Assembly: GCF_003171515.1 (NCBI RefSeq)
Contig: NC_089390.1
Coordinates: forward strand, 868,001-932,000
DNA length: 64,000 nt
Source of the DNA: Pyrenophora tritici-repentis
Taxonomy: Eukaryota > Ascomycota > Dothideomycetes > Pleosporales > Pleosporaceae
Reading direction: 5' to 3'
Under the pieces are notes generated by a model, which was not told the origin of the DNA, did no database searches, and worked only from the letters and a program-made list of their open reading frames with translations. Position 1 is the first letter of the stretch. Every line of letters starts with the position of its first letter. Below are positions 1-10,833 of this stretch, one piece after another. A program made the translations under genes and the position numbers.

Positions 1-755
1 GAGGCGCATCAGGATGAGATACAGGTATTGATACGACCATGTGATGTCGCGGTATTGAATCGCCGATTTTGGATGCTTCAGTGAGGCAAGTATCGGAGGT
101 GATGAGTAGCGTGATAAACTCTCGCGGGGAGGTTGGGCCAGGAAATTGGGCAGAAAGCTGGTATACTGTGTGGTCGTTAGCCATGACAGCTTCTTCTTGA
201 TTTGATGCCTCCCGTACCTTGCAATTGACCTATGCCCTTAACTGTTATGTCCTCCAGTCTCTGGTCTCCTCCAATACCTCTCACGTTGCCCTCGCCAGGA
301 CCACCCTGAACTTCTAGACTTTCGGGAAACTCTCGCTTCATAGCACGCTTCCACTTTTCGAAGCCGAGCCCTTCGTGTACGCTGGTCCGCGCGAACCAGG
401 CTCCATGCCTATCCTTGCCAGCCATCTTGAAGACGCTCATTCCTGTAGCGGCGTCGCTGTTGCTCAACTTCACAGGCTTTCCCCATGACTTCCGTAGCGC
501 TTCGTGCTCTGGTGCTGGTGGTGGCCGGCGCACGCGGGAAATGGTAAGATCTTTTGCACCGGTCGCGGGTTGTTGCTCGGCTCGCGTGCGCTGCGACGAC
601 TCGTAAGGCGTACCATTGGGGGCTTCAGGTACAGAATTTGCGATCAATTCTGCTTTGGATAGTATGTTGGGTAAAAATGATTCGAGGTTGTCGGTAGGGA
701 CATCGCTAAACTCCTTCGGTCTGAGGCATGCGAGCGCTTCGTGGAGTTCCGCCAT
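1..755 (-). CDS. DUF3074 (START-like) domain protein, partial
   Basis: Start ATG at 755-753, in a CCATGG-type context. Exon 1 is 755..218, a 52-bp intron is 217..166 (GTACGG donor, CTAACGAC branch, CACAG acceptor), and exon 2 is 165..1, running off the window. Joining the exons restores a continuous frame reading ...GIGQLQ-VYQLSAQFPGP...REF, which matches the conserved core of DUF3074 proteins. The segment WFARTSVHEGLGF and the RGIGGD motif precede it. DUF3074 proteins are fungal members of the START/Bet v1-like fold and probably bind a lipid or other hydrophobic ligand; no substrate is known. The C-terminal half is outside the window. Family call is confident; function is unknown. Confidence 0.8.
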
Positions 756-1393
756 GGTGGTTATGGGAATGTTTGGAAGTTTAGGAAGCTATGTTGAATC
801 GAAAAGATAGCGACGTAATGCGCCACGAGGTACGGTATCTAGACCCTTTGTGGCAGTGAATGTTCCGACGTAGCCGTGGTGGAAACTAGCTGGGTCCGGT
901 GACGGTCGATGAGATCACTGCATGGCAATGATTAAACCGGATGTCAGTGGACATGAAGCAGTAGATGTTGGCCAATAATGACTAGGTTATAGTACTGCGC
1001 AAAACTGCAAGCCTGTTCACGCACACTGCAAAGCTTCTCATGCCTATTGCAGGTACGTACTTAGTTACACGACAGGCATTGTTGACGCAACGTCATCCCT
1101 GCAGGAGCTCCCTGCTCTTTCGCGACGCGGGGTCGCCCGCCGCTCCACCGACGTACCCTGCAGTGCCTGCATATGGAGACTTGAAGCTGGCCCTACGTTA
1201 CACTAGCATCTGTTTGGGGAGGCTTGCGATAGCCAAGTGCTTTTCAGAGTTAGGTATAAAGGAAGATTTTATTCTACGCAAAGATTCAAAAAATAACGAG
1301 GGGTATTTCGCTAGTCTAAAGTGTTCCCACCACATGCCGTGAAGCAATCGGTCCATTCTATGTGCACATGCGATGCACCTCATCCACCAGAAA
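756..1393. other. Intergenic, no gene seen
   Basis: Holds the upstream region of the DUF3074 gene and the 3' side of the sterol acyltransferase gene. Only short chance reading frames are present. Confidence 0.6.
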
Positions 1394-3359
1394 TTATACA
1401 AGCACGTATAGAGCGCACATCTATTAATAGTTAGCAATGGCCAGTCTCGGGCGAGGTGAGGGCACTTACCATGCTAAGTCCCAAGATCATGCTGCACCAG
1501 AACAGCACGTTGTTCAGCAGAGTGCGGCCCCTGACCCATTTGCTCCGTTGAAGCATGACGATTGGCATTTGAAGCATCATCGCGATGAACCCATAGCCTC
1601 TGAACTTTCTTGTTATGCAGCCCATGACGAGCTCGTGTGCCAGAGCAGATATGAGGAAGGTGATGGTGGTAGCAAGGGGACGCGACATGTGATTCTTCGA
1701 GGCCGAGTAGACGTGTCGTCGAAAGAAATGATGAACGGGGATATTCCACTCTCTCTGTGGGTCGCGGTTAGTACGAGTCCTGCGAAGTGATGACGTGTTT
1801 TCTTACTGAGAACTCAAGCCAGTCGCAGCTGTTCCACCAGTCGGCATAGAACTGGCGATCAGCAAAACCTATACAAATTATCAGCATTCCTGGCAATGCC
1901 AGACGTGATGGGTACGACTTACGCGTGATTTCTGCAAATGCACCCAAGATGTACTCGAATATGACCAGGAAGACAAGTAGGAAGGTGATCATGAAAGGGA
2001 ATAACAGACGACCAATTGTCTCGCCCAATATCAATGCAAAGTCCGTGGCGCCGCTCGAGTTGTGAAGTCGCACTGCCGATACGTCCAGTACAGGAAGTAT
2101 GAACTCCTCAGCAGTAATGATCATAAGGAAGATACAGCCGAATACAGCAAGCGTCTTGTAGAAGACCTCCAACCAGCGGATCTTGGTATTCCTGGGATAT
2201 TCCAACTCATAACACAGCGTCGGGCAGAAGAGGAAGTCGACAAAGTTGTGCAAAGTGAGGTTGTTGGGATACGAAACATGGCCCAGGGGCGAAGCCAGCT
2301 CGAAAGCAAGATCCTCCCGCAGCTGCTTCAGGTATTCTGCATTCGCAGCCTTTGGCTCGGGCTCATCCTGGGTCGGAGACTGTGGTATTTCGTGCAAGTG
2401 AGTGCGCGAGCTTGGATATCGCACTGCTGCCGCTTTGCTAGCTCGGTCGGGGTTGTCAAGTTCGTTCAAACGTCGTAGGGTTTCGCTGAGATGGCCGTTG
2501 TAGAACCTTCACATGGTTAGCTACAGACTATGAGGTTAAGTGCCTTGCGAAAGCCTACGAGTATGAGTGCATTTTCATGAAGATTGCAAGCAAATGCAGA
2601 GTGAAGAAGACCTGAGCTGTCCAGCTCCAGTCGCGAATGAACGGGTATCTTCGTAATAGTCAGTCTAGAATACATTATATTTGCGGGAACAGCATACGTA
2701 GTCCAGAAAGCAAGCCAGATTGCCTGAAGTACACTTTGGATGACCATACCAGACGTATGCCATCGGATCGAGTCCTCGTTGAGAAACAACCTTTGAATGG
2801 GCAGACACAAAGCTGTGCTACACGCCATGGCAAAGTCAACCACGCCAAGTTCAAAGATCTTCTCCTTGAACAACGCCCACTGCCTAATTTGCAAAGGATA
2901 TCCGGTCTCGGTCAGGTTTCGTAGCATCGACGTAATGACCATGATGGCGAGTCCGATCCAGAACAAGACGAAGAAGCCGCGGAAGTCATGATAGTCGCTT
3001 TCTGGATCAAAGTGGGAGACGCGACCTACGTAGTCGATAGTAGGGAATATGCGCTGTTTCTGCTGAGCGCGTATCTGTCGTCGCGCGAGCGAGGAGGCAT
3101 GGACACTAGGCGGGGCATCGGGGGGTATTGGCGTTGTTCTTCCACTACGAAGAGTTAATTCAGCGTCGACAGCAAAGATTCGGTCCAAGTACCTCGATAC
3201 ACCAGATCCAGGCTCTCGCAGCGAGCCATCCTTGTTGAAGGCTTCGTCGCTAAGTTGGGGCTTGAGCAGGTCGATGCGCGTGGGTTTGCGCGGTCGCGGC
3301 GCGTGGTACTCGGGATCCCCGTTATGGGGATTTGTGTCAACGGACGTAGACTCTGCCAT
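1394..3359 (-). CDS. ARE2: Sterol O-acyltransferase (ACAT/ARE, MBOAT family)
   Basis: Makes steryl esters from sterols and acyl-CoA in the ER membrane. Six exons by splice signals and conservation: 3359..2698, 2648..2559, 2506..1923, 1868..1807, 1754..1470 and 1420..1394, giving 569 aa. All five introns are 49-54 bp. The joined protein shows HSYSFYNGHLS, the family motif FYADWWN at about residues 452-458, and the MBOAT catalytic histidine in ALAHELVMG at about residue 506. Several hydrophobic segments lie between residue 150 and the C-terminus, after a polar N-terminal region of about 140 residues. Length is normal for Are1/Are2. The last coding exon is only 27 nt and restores the expected MCALYVLV tail. 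ATG 3359 is chosen; the ATG one codon upstream (3362) is equally possible. Expression is from the 729-bp region shared with AP-1 gamma. Confidence 0.9.
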
Positions 3360-4088
3360 CATGAGAAAAGACACATGCGCATGTTGCGGGCGCAAATAGT
3401 GGGAAGGGGGGCTTAAACGTGGGCAGCCCAGACTATGATCAGCAAACTAACAGGGTCAGAGAGTCTTGGTCAGATGCGGCAAAGAGGATGAGACGTGGCC
3501 TCCCGATAGCCGTGGCGCATAAATCAAGGAATGAATAGTGGCATAAGTGCCTAGATGTATGTGAAGCAATGCATCACATGCAATTACTGCGGCCGTGGCG
3601 CTCTGATACCTGGTGTACGTGGGACGGACCGTCAAAGGGTCGGTTACATCAGCGGTCCCGCGAGTCAGGCAAGCATCCCCAAAGGAGTCGCTGGGATAAT
3701 CCACGGCCGCCTAAAGTATCCATGGGAGCGGATAAGTGGTCGTCGTCTGGCATGTTGATTTTACAGAAACCGGCTACATTGCTTGACGGAGAGCAAGTAT
3801 CCAAGAAACGGGGCCTAGGTAGAGGAGTGAAGCCATCTCAAGGCGCAATCGTGGTCGGGGGCAGCTGCGACCGACGTCTGGAACAAATAACGGCCCGGCC
3901 AGCTGTAAGCCATAGCCAAACGTTGTCGACTATCAACACCTGCAGCAAGAGCCAATTCGCAAACACACCCGTGACCGATTGAAATCTCCGATTGACGGAC
4001 GACACCTTTCACCCTTGCCACCCTGTTCGTGCGCTCTTCCATCGACCTCTTACGCAGTGCTCGGGTGGGGTCCAAGAGGCCACCACAA
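3360..4088. promoter_or_regulatory. Divergent promoter region, sterol acyltransferase / AP-1 gamma
   Basis: 729 bp between two divergent start codons. No reading frame here has family support. It must contain both promoters; I could not define individual sites. Confidence 0.5.
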
Positions 4089-6833
4089 TGGCTTCCTGTA
4101 CGCCAAGCACCACGACCCCCCGCAGCTATGGACATGTGCTAAGGACATACAGTGAAGCAGTTCATTCGGAATGTGCGCGCTGCCAAAACCATCGCCGACG
4201 AGCGTGCCGTCGTGCAGAAAGAGAGTGCGGCTATCCGCGCCAGCTTCAGGGAGGAAAGCCACGATTCAAACGTGCGGAGGAACAATGTCGCAAAGCTACT
4301 CTATCTCTTCACGCTGGGTGAGAGGACGCACTTTGGTCAGATTGAATGCCTGAAGCTATTGGCCTCTCCACGTTTTGCGGACAAGCGGTTAGGATACCTG
4401 GGGACAATGCTGTTACTCGACGAGAACCAGGAAGTCTTGACTCTGGTGACCAATTCACTAAAGAAGTGAGACCCCGTCACAACTTTCGCTGTCATGGGAG
4501 GGCTAACGGAAATACAGCGATCTCAATCATGCCAACCAATACATTGTCGGCCTCGCCCTCTGCACCCTCGGAAACATTGCATCCGTGGAGATGGCGCGAG
4601 ATCTGTTCCCGGAGGTCGAAACCATCATCTCGAGCGCCAACCCATACATTCGCCGCAAAGCCGCAATCTGCGCCATGAGGATATGTCGGAAAGTGCCCGA
4701 TCTGCAGGAGCATTTCCTAGAGAAGGCCAAGTTGTTGTTGCAAGATCGCAACCACGGCGTCTTATTGTGTGGCGTCACCCTGGTAGAGAACCTGTGCGAG
4801 GCAGACGAAGCAGAGGATGACGAGAATGGCGTAAGGGACATCTTCAGGCCTCTCGTACCCAGCTTGGTCAAGATACTCAAGGGCCTCTCTTCATCTGGCT
4901 ATGCTCCTGAGCACGACGTGACAGGTATCACGGATCCATTCCTGCAGTGCAAGTTGTTGCAGCTCCTACGAGTTCTGGCGCGCGGCGACGCTCAGGTCAG
5001 CGAACAAATCAACGACATCCTGGCCCAGGTTGCTACCAACACCGATTCCTCGAAAAATGTCGGCAACTCCATCTTGTACGAATCGGTCCTTACCATCCTT
5101 GACATCGAAGCCGATTCCGGACTGCGCGTACTCGGCGTAAACATCTTGGGAAAGTTCCTGTCAAACCGGGACAACAACATCAGATATGTCGCTCTTAACA
5201 CCCTGATCAAGGTTGTTGCGGTCGAACCAAATGCCGTACAGCGACATCGGAACACTATTCTGGACTGCTTACGGGACCCTGACATCAGTATCCGGAGAAG
5301 AGCGCTCGATCTCAGTTTCACTCTGATCAACGAGAGCAACGTACGAGTGCTCATACGGGAGTTGCTAGCTTTCTTGGAGGTGGCTGACAACGAGTTCAAA
5401 CCGGTGATGACCTCCCAAATTGGTGTTGCTGCTGACCGTTTCGCTCCAAACAAGAGGTGGCACGTGGACACCATGCTACGCGTCTTGAAACTTGTGAGTC
5501 CATCACAGCACACACCGCATACGTCTTACTGACACGTGACAAAGGCTGGTAACTACGTGAAAGAGCAAATACTCTCGTCCTTTGTCCGACTGATCGCTAC
5601 CACACCCGACCTCCAGACCTACTCTGTACAGAAGCTTTACGCTGCTCTGAAGGAAGATATCACACAAGAAGGACTCACCTTGGCTGGTTCTTGGGTGATT
5701 GGAGAGTACGGAGACGCTCTACTAAGAGGTGGCCAATATGAAGAGGAGGAGCTTGTCAAAGAAATCAAGGAGAGCGACGTCGTCGATCTATTTGAGACTA
5801 TCCTTGGCAGCAGCTATGCCGGCCTGATCGTCCAGCAATACATTGTCACGGCCTCGATGAAGTTGACCACACGATTGAGCGATCCTGCTCAGATCGAGCG
5901 CTTACGGCGATTGCTGCAACGATATGCTGCAAACCTGGACGTGGAGATTCAGCAACGTGCGGCCGAGTATGGAAACTTGTTCGGCCATGACCAAATCAGG
6001 AGAGGTGTTCTTGAGAAGATGCCACCACCAGAGATTCGCGAGGAGTCCCGCGTACTGGGTGAAGCGACCAAGAAGCGGCAATCGAAGATCGCGAAGAAGA
6101 AGCCCGCGCAGGCTGCAACCGAGGACTTGCTACTGGACCTCATGGGCGACTCTGGTCCATCTGCCGGTGTGAATGGCGCTGCCAACGGAACTCAGCAAAG
6201 TCAGGATCTCCTCGCAGACATCATGGGTGGAGCATCGTCACCACCCCAGACAACGTCTCCAGCACCACAGTCAAACGTCGCAAACATCATGGACCTCTTC
6301 AATTCCGGCCCTAGCAGCTCCCCCGCCCCAGCACAGTCTGCCGCACCGCCACAAGCAGGCTCTATGGACCTTCTTGGTGGACTCGGTGGTATGTCATCGC
6401 CGCCGCCACAGACTTCGACTCCTCCTGTGGCATCTGGTCCACCTGCACATCCGGTATATAACAAGAATGACCTCCAGATCGCCTTCCAGCTTAAGCGCGA
6501 CGCCAATGCAGTGCAGCTTCTTGCTCGATTCCGGAATACAGGAAGCTTCGGTCAGCTCTCAGGTGTCAACCTACAGGCTGCTGTGCCGAAGAGCCAAAAA
6601 CTGCAGCTTCAACCTATCAGCACGAGTGAGCTGGAGGGAGGACAGGACGCGACCCAGCAAATGAGGGTCACAGCCGTCAATGGTGTAAGTATTTCAGGAT
6701 CTACCCTTGGAATCATCGCAAGCTAACAAAGACCTAGCCGCCGCCACCAAGACTAAAGCTTCGACTAAAGATCAGTTATTCAAGCGGTGCGGGTCCAGTA
6801 ACAGAGCAGGTCGATTGGGCAGAGCCGACATGA
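4089..6833 (+). CDS. APL4: AP-1 complex subunit gamma (gamma-adaptin)
   Basis: Large subunit of the clathrin adaptor AP-1, which sorts cargo between trans-Golgi and endosomes. Five exons: 4089..4098, 4153..4465, 4518..5493, 5545..6684 and 6738..6833, giving 844 aa, the usual length. The first coding exon has only 10 nt and splices to give [12 protein letters not shown], the conserved gamma-adaptin start. The HEAT-like adaptin trunk fills about residues 1-590 ([27 protein letters not shown]). A Pro/Ser/Ala/Gln hinge with LLLDLM and LLADIM, which resemble clathrin-box motifs, follows. The gamma-ear domain occupies about the last 120 residues and ends EQVDWAEPT. Introns are 51-54 bp. No lesions seen. 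AP-3 mu (50110..51863) is a second adaptor subunit in the window but the genes are unlinked in layout. Confidence 0.95.
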
Positions 6834-7770
6834 TCTTATGGCCATGTTTTGCAGTAGTGTCTTTAAGTAGCGAGCAGCATAGAGCGAATGACATACCCCG
6901 GCGATCATGACGTGCATACACCAGAAGGTCCAGCGCAACTTTTAGCCTCACAGCGTCTGACGACGAAAGTACTCGATAGCTAATTTCGCAACCCGTCCAA
7001 CGTATCACATAGCTTGTGGAAATAAGACATGTGAAAGGCTCATCCTTGTCCATCTTCCGGCAGAGCAACATACTGGACGATCACAACAACGGAGGTGGGA
7101 ACAAGCTGCTGCAGGATCGGAGCATGATGCGCCCGATGCGCTTGCGCTAGATCAACCCCCCATCCCCGGGACCCCCGCATTTTATTAGGGAGGCGCCGCA
7201 TTTAGTAGCTCAGTCTTACATATCGTACCATGGTCCACAACAACAGCAACAACGTTGAGTGTTGGGTACCTTGTCCACTTACGCGTAAGGTTACAATATT
7301 CGCGTTGCTTACGATCAGTACTGCTCGTCCAGGAAGCTCGCCGACGATGCTAATCTCGAGAGTGAGAACTCTGGTGATCTACATTTCTAGCATACACAAG
7401 CGCTGTGTCAATACCTAGGCCATGCAGGACCCGTCACGCTGCGGTGATGGCTGTCATGCGCTACCAACACATGCATTATACGTTGAACCACTATGACTTC
7501 TTATTATGTAGTATCGCGCAAATCAAGGTTACGACGGATGGCTGCGGGACCATCACCTTCCTTTTTCGGCGCACGAGAAGGAGGCGACATGGGGGTTTAT
7601 CGAACTTTCCATTTCATGGTTGCCCCTGGGGGGCCGGGTGATGGACTTGACTGGGATCATTTGAGTTCAGACGTTAGTAACACCCCAGTATTATCCATCG
7701 ACTTCTTTACTTATATTCAAGGTCAGCCATTTGCATTCAGTTGTAGGCTGTACTAGTTAATCTTACCACA
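6834..7770. other. Intergenic, upstream of GH47 gene
   Basis: 937 bp with no supported gene. It contains a GC-rich stretch near 7150-7200 with CCCCGG and CCCCGC, which fit the loose CreA consensus, and a TATATT-like element about 60 bp before the GH47 start. Both are weak signals. Confidence 0.4.
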
Positions 7771-9401
7771 ATGGCGCCCTTGGCTACATTTTTATACGGC
7801 ACCGCTCTGTGCTGTTCGATAGCATTAGCTCTCCCGTCGCATGCAGTGCAGGACCTATCGAGAGGAGACAACCAGGAGCCGATAACAACCCCAGAGGAGA
7901 GGGCACAAGGTGTTGTGGATGCGTTCAGGGTTAGCTGGGATGGATACTACAAGTATGCATTTCCAATGGATGAACTGCTGCCTGTGAGCAACAATGGAAG
8001 TAATTCGAGGTATGTACAACGTCTTGTCAGGATGTTGTCCATGACAGTCTTCTCAAGCTCCCATCATCATGCTGACACCGGATCAGGAACGGATGGGGCG
8101 CCTCTGCTGTCGACGCTCTCAGTACAGCACTCATCATGGGCGAGAAAACGACGGTGAACCAGATCCTCGAGCACATCCCTACCATCAACTGGGCTGTCAC
8201 CAATGATTCTGTGTCCCTATTCGAGACCACAATCCGTTACCTCGGCGGCATGCTTTCTGGCTATGACCTCCTCAAAGGCCCTCTCGCCCATCTCGCAGAC
8301 GATGACGCCAATGTGGACGCACTTTTAACTCAGTCCATCAATCTAGCGAACAACCTATCTTTCGCCTTTGAAACACCGACAGGCATACCGTGGAATGTCC
8401 TCTACTTCAACAACCGAAGTAATGACGGGGATCTCGGCGGCCCTGCAACCCTCGGTACGCTGATTCTGGAATGGACACGTCTTGCTGATCTCTCTGGGAA
8501 CCAAACGTACGCGGATCTTGCGGAGAAGGCGGAGAATTACCTACTGCATCCTTCACCTGCATGGGCTGAGCCCTTCCCAGGGCTGATAGGATCCGCCATC
8601 AACGTGACAACGGGACAATTTACCAACGCACGGGGAGGCTGGGTCGGCGGCTCAGACTCCTTCTACGAGTACTTGATCAAGATGTACATCTACGACAAGT
8701 CGCGATACAACTCCCTTAAAGACCGCTGGGTCCTGGCTGTAGACAGCAGCATCGAGCACCTAGCTTCACATCCCGAGCCACGCCCCGATATTACCTTCCT
8801 AGCGGCCTACAACGGAACCAAGCTGCGTCTTATATCCCAACACCTCGCTTGCTTCGACGGCGGAAACTTTATCCTAGGCGGCCAAGTGCTCGACCGCCAG
8901 GACTACATCGACTTTGGTCTCGAACTCGTAAACGGATGCCACGAAACTTACATCTCGACTGCCACTGGCATCGGCCCTGAGATATTTTCTTGGAACACGT
9001 CGGCGGTCCCCGCCAACCAAACTACTTTTTTCAACGAATCGGGCTTTTTTATCACATCTGCGGACTACGTGCTTCGTCCCGAAGTCATTGAAAGCTTCTA
9101 CTATGCGTACCGCGCGACTTCAGACCCAAAATACCAAGATTGGGCGTGGGACGCGTTTCTGGCAATCAACGCCACGACCAGGGTGGGCAGTGGATATAGT
9201 GCTATCTCTGATGTCAACGTTGTGGGTGGTGGCGAGTTTACCAATTTCCAGGAGAGCTTCTGGTTTGCAGAGGTCCTCAAGTACAGCTACATGATTCATG
9301 CGGGGGATGCCGAGTGGCAGGTGGGCAAGAATGGGGTTAATGAGTTTGTGTTCAATACGGAGGCGCATCCTGTGAAGGTGTTGGGTGAGGGAAGCAAGTA
9401 G
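7771..9401 (+). CDS. Secreted class I alpha-1,2-mannosidase (GH47)
   Basis: Trims alpha-1,2-linked mannose from N-glycans; this type is usually secretory-pathway or extracellular. Exon 1 7771..8009, intron 8010..8086 (77 bp), exon 2 8087..9401; 517 aa, close to the secreted fungal enzymes. An N-terminal hydrophobic signal peptide (about residues 1-21) is followed by GH47 hallmarks: [24 protein letters not shown] restored across the splice, [11 protein letters not shown] (putative acid Glu), [34 protein letters not shown] and the C-terminal FNTEAHP with the calcium-binding Thr. Multiple N-glycosylation sequons are present, for example NGS, NVT and NQT. ATG 7771 is the start that gives the signal peptide. 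No defects seen. Confidence 0.93.
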
Positions 9402-9573
9402 GTTGAGAGTTGGCGCGACATATTCCTATAGCATTGATGTAAATTAATGACACTTGTATTACGCCACACGCAGATGTGAAGAACGCGCATGATGATAACT
9501 GTATTGGCGATTGGTCGCCGGGTATATATAACACGCACGCACAGCGTATGTCTGCGAGCAAGACAGCGTGGCC

Positions 9574-10517
9574 TTATTCGAAGAACCCGCCGTCGCTCTC
9601 CTCTGCCTCCTCTTGAGCCTGAGCGCCAAGAGCCCTCCTCTCACGTCGGTTCTTTGCCTGTGCCAACTTCTCCTCTGCCTTTGTGTTCTTGCTCTTGACA
9701 GCGTGCTCTTTCTTCTTCTCCTGCTTCTTAGGTACAGGTGCCGGTGCGGTCGGCATAGCCTCCTTGCTGTTCCTCAGTGCATCCAATGTACCGTTCGCCA
9801 TTGCCTCTTCAACAGTCCTCCACATCTCCACATCACCCTTTGGTCCACCAACCTCGCGGTTCGACTTGTCCTCTATATCCTCGTCCTCGGGCTCTTCAGA
9901 TGACTTCTCCTTTTTCGATTTCGGGTAAAGAGAGGCGTAATTTTTCAGTAAAGGGTAGTATATCGCGTAGTTGACGTCGACCTCTGCATTATGGATTCTC
10001 CGTGCTAGATCCTGCTTCTTCGACTCGTTCTCCTCTGTCTGTAGCTCCTTCTTCAGCTTCTTTAGTATGCGGGTGCCTTTTTGGCGATCTGGGGCGCATT
10101 AGTGGTTATCCAATTTGTCGTGTGCGCATCGTGCGCAGGCTCAGACATACCAAAGAAGCGCACGTGATGATATTTTCCAATCATTTTGTTCCTATACGCT
10201 GCTTCCCGACTACTTTCAATCTTCTCCTTCAGCTCATGCTGGATTGCCTCTAGCTCCCTTTCCCTCTCTACTCGGTTGCTCGCCGACATCTTGTGGTCCC
10301 CAACATTGTCAACATGGGCGAGCAATCGCTTCAGATCTCGTATTCGGCTCTTGAGGGCATTGGTACTGGTGCGCTTGTCTATCTCGCTGGAGACGTGAGG
10401 TCGCTTTTTGAACTTCTGATTGCTTTGGCCAGGCTTGAAGGCGCGGTGCTTTTTGAAGGGCTTTCCAGCGGAGGAAGAGGCTTCAGAGGTTTCTGTATGC
10501 TTGCGCTTTTGTGACAT
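9574..10517 (-). CDS. EFG1: rRNA-processing protein Efg1
   Basis: Nucleolar protein of 18S rRNA maturation. Exon 1 10517..10151, intron 10150..10089 (62 bp, GTATGT donor), exon 2 10088..9574; 293 aa. The start at 10517 (MSQKRKHTE) is chosen because the frame upstream lies in what is probably 5' leader. Visible features are a basic N-terminus, the coiled-coil segment NALKSRIRDLKRLL, the diagnostic MIGKYHHVRFFDRQKG spanning the splice site, a helical lysine-rich middle and an acidic/basic C-terminal tail ending ESDGGFFE. The family is conserved in fungi as Efg1. It is divergent from the Sea4 gene with 316 bp between starts. Confidence 0.9.
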
Positions 10518-10833
10518 GGTGGCTGGCTGCTGGATGTGTGTCTTGTAGGCTGCAGGAAAGTTTTGGGATGAATGGAAGGGAAGTTTTAGTGGGGCGGCAG
10601 AATTAAGGTTGACTGACCGCCTTATGCGCGCCAAGTCATGTCACGCGTTGGCCGTTCACCCATGGCTCATTTGGCTCCGCTAGCTCCGTATTGCCCATGG
10701 CGCAGCAAGACGTCTTGATGATCGCTAGCTCCAGCTATCCTCGGACCATTTCCAATTGACCCATGCGATCTTCTACTTCCTTCCGCGACTCTGACAAGCC
10801 ATTGTCGCGAACGCGCGATCGTTGACCAGTAAG
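10518..10833. promoter_or_regulatory. Short bidirectional promoter region EFG1/SEA4
   Basis: 316 bp between the two start codons carries both promoters and both 5' leaders. No reading frame with family support lies here. Confidence 0.5.
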
